Origin: Borreliella mayonii
GTDB lineage: Bacteria > Spirochaetota > Spirochaetia > Borreliales > Borreliaceae
NCBI RefSeq assembly: GCF_001945665.1
Contig: NZ_CP015782.1
Coordinates: 1 to 30,433 of the forward strand
Direction: 5' to 3'
DNA length: 30,433 nt
In this document: one piece after another, positions 29,085 to 30,433 of the stretch
How positions within the stretch are numbered: position 1 is the first letter of the stretch
Layout: each line of letters begins with the position of its first letter
Translations under genes and position numbers: made by a program
The notes under the pieces: generated by a model
Told to the model about the DNA's origin: nothing
What the model saw: only the letters and a program-made list of their open reading frames with translations
The model's database searches: none

Positions 29085-30433
29085 ACTTATATCAAACAAA
29101 ACTTTTTACAACATTACAAAAGGAATACAAAAATAAATATGGAGTTGACATATCGCAATTTATAAAGCTAACAAATTCTTCAATTAATTTTGCTAAGTTT
29201 GAAGAAAAACAGTTAACTTTAAAGCAAAAAAATGTAATAAAAAGCATTAAAAAGAATAATGAAAAGAAGATTATACTCAGCGGTGGTATAGCTAGTGGCA
29301 AAACATATCTTGCATGTTATCTTTTTCTAAAAAGCTTAATTGAAAATAAAAAGTTATATTCTAGCGATACGAATAATTTCATTATTGGGAATTCACAACG
29401 CTCAGTTGAAGTTAATGTTTTGGGACAATTTGAAAAGCTATGTAAACTTCTTAAAATTTCGTATATTCCAAGACATACAAATAATTCATATATCCTGATT
29501 GATTCACTGCGTATTGATCTATACGGTGGAGATAAGGCAAGTGATTTTGAAAGATTTAGAGGAAGTAATTCGGCACTTATTTTTGTCAATGAGGCTACAA
29601 CTTTACACAAGCAAACGTTAGAGGAAGTCTTAAAAAGATTAAGGTGCGGACAAGAAACTATTATTTTTGATACTAATCCCGATCATCCAGAACACTATTT
29701 CAAAACCAATTATATTGATAATATAGCGACCTTTAAGACATATAATTTTACAACTTATGATAATGTGCTACTTAGTAAAGGATTTATCGAAACACAAGAA
29801 AAACTCTATAAAGATATACCATCATATAAAGCAAGAGTTTTGCTAGGTGAGTGGATAGCAAGCACTGATTCAATTTTTACACAAATAAATATTACTGATG
29901 ATTATGTATTTACTAGCCCGATAGCATATTTAGACCCAGCATTTAGTGTTGGTGGGGACAACACTGCATTATGTGTTATGGAGCGAATTGATGATAAGTA
30001 TTATGCTTTTGTATTTCAAGACCAACGACCAGCCAATGATCCTTATATTATGAATATGGTAAAGACTGTTATAGAAAATTTCAATGTGCATACACTGTAT
30101 TTAGAGGATAGAGATAATACAAAAGGTGCTGGTGGATTGACCCGTGAATACATCTTGCTAAGAAATAATATAAGCCAATATTTTAGAATTGTTCCAGTTA
30201 AGCCAAAGTCTAATAAATTTAGCAGAATAACAACGTTAATTACTCCGTTTACTTATAAGAAACTTTATATTACAAAGTACAGTAGTTCTTCTGTATTTAA
30301 TGATATTTATTCGTATAAGGGGGATAGCAAAACCCATGATGATGCTCTTGATGCAATATCTGCAGCATATTTGATGTTGTCTTTAGGATATAGAGAGCGA
30401 AGTGTTCACTTTGGCAATCAAAGATTTTTGTAA
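29081..30433 (+). CDS. Large terminase subunit
   Basis: A 450-residue protein from GTG 29081, which overlaps the previous stop. The N-terminal ATPase has Walker A GGIASGKT (68-75), Walker B ALIFVNEAT (165-173, Glu171) and a motif III-like FDTNP (196-200). The C-terminal RNase H-fold nuclease has YLDPAF (283-288, Asp285), YLEDRDN (340-346, Asp343) and THDDALDA (418-425). This motor packs DNA into the procapsid and cuts it. The stop codon is the last three bases of the window, and the portal gene follows at the window start, consistent with a circular molecule. Length is normal for the family. Confidence 0.95.
   Translation: MNLYQTKLFTTLQKEYKNKYGVDISQFIKLTNSSINFAKFEEKQLTLKQKNVIKSIKKNNEKKIILSGGIASGKTYLACYLFLKSLIENKKLYSSDTNNFIIGNSQRSVEVNVLGQFEKLCKLLKISYIPRHTNNSYILIDSLRIDLYGGDKASDFERFRGSNSALIFVNEATTLHKQTLEEVLKRLRCGQETIIFDTNPDHPEHYFKTNYIDNIATFKTYNFTTYDNVLLSKGFIETQEKLYKDIPSYKARVLLGEWIASTDSIFTQINITDDYVFTSPIAYLDPAFSVGGDNTALCVMERIDDKYYAFVFQDQRPANDPYIMNMVKTVIENFNVHTLYLEDRDNTKGAGGLTREYILLRNNISQYFRIVPVKPKSNKFSRITTLITPFTYKKLYITKYSSSSVFNDIYSYKGDSKTHDDALDAISAAYLMLSLGYRERSVHFGNQRFL

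Noticed and set aside
1..30433. tRNA, rRNA or riboswitch
   Set aside because: No cloverleaf with conserved TTC/CCA-type signatures or rRNA-like stretch was seen; expected for a phage plasmid.

Overview
The window is very probably one complete circular plasmid of the Borrelia (Lyme disease spirochaete) cp32 family, the prophage form of phage phiBB-1, cut between the large terminase gene and the portal-like gene. The evidence is its AT-rich composition, the 30.4 kb size, a terminase stop codon in the last three bases, a terminase-portal junction that closes across the ends, and an unmistakable set of Borrelia genes: blyA/blyB, bdr, mlp, the PF57-PF50-PF32-PF49 replication/partition cassette, and an erp lipoprotein pair. 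Strain and cp32 subtype cannot be read from the sequence alone. Family names and gene order are recalled from knowledge of cp32 plasmids; no database search was run.

Layout. (1) 1-15.1 kb: late virion operon on the + strand, with tightly packed or overlapping genes. It holds a portal-like gene, a (split) DUF1357-type gene, three DUF228 paralogues, the probable major capsid protein, neck/connector genes, probable tail sheath and tube, tail chaperone-like genes, tape measure, and a baseplate set ending in gp25-, J- and gpI-like proteins plus a fibre-like protein. The order resembles a small contractile-tailed phage. (2) 15.1-16.4 kb: holin-like blyA with blyB and two small genes. (3) 16.5-17.6 kb: accessory genes bdr and mlp. 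(4) 17.7-18.6 kb, - strand: an ERF-type single-strand annealing gene broken by two compensating frameshifts. (5) 18.55-22.9 kb: replication/partition cassette and a frameshifted second bdr, bounded by a 182-bp inverted repeat. (6) 22.9-25.5 kb: YqaJ-type exonuclease, DUF261 protein and a tyrosine recombinase. (7) 25.5-27.7 kb: erp control region and two surface lipoproteins. (8) 27.75-30.43 kb: an unknown protein, the probable small terminase and the large terminase.

How it fits together: the cassette maintains the plasmid. The two arms of the inverted repeat carry identical outward promoters driving the two halves of a phage recombination pair, annealing protein to the left and exonuclease to the right. 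Terminase and the late operon form one + strand block across the ends of the window. Bdr, Mlp and Erp are lysogen-expressed membrane or surface proteins acting at the host interface.

Most notable: the shared promoter, leader dyad and first 46 coding bases of the recombination pair, with the annealing half broken; a helically phased TCAATA array before the terminase genes; a leaderless promoter inside the baseplate operon; a 15-bp perfect hairpin just after the capsid gene; and several homopolymer frameshifts that are either real decay or phase variation, or sequencing error.
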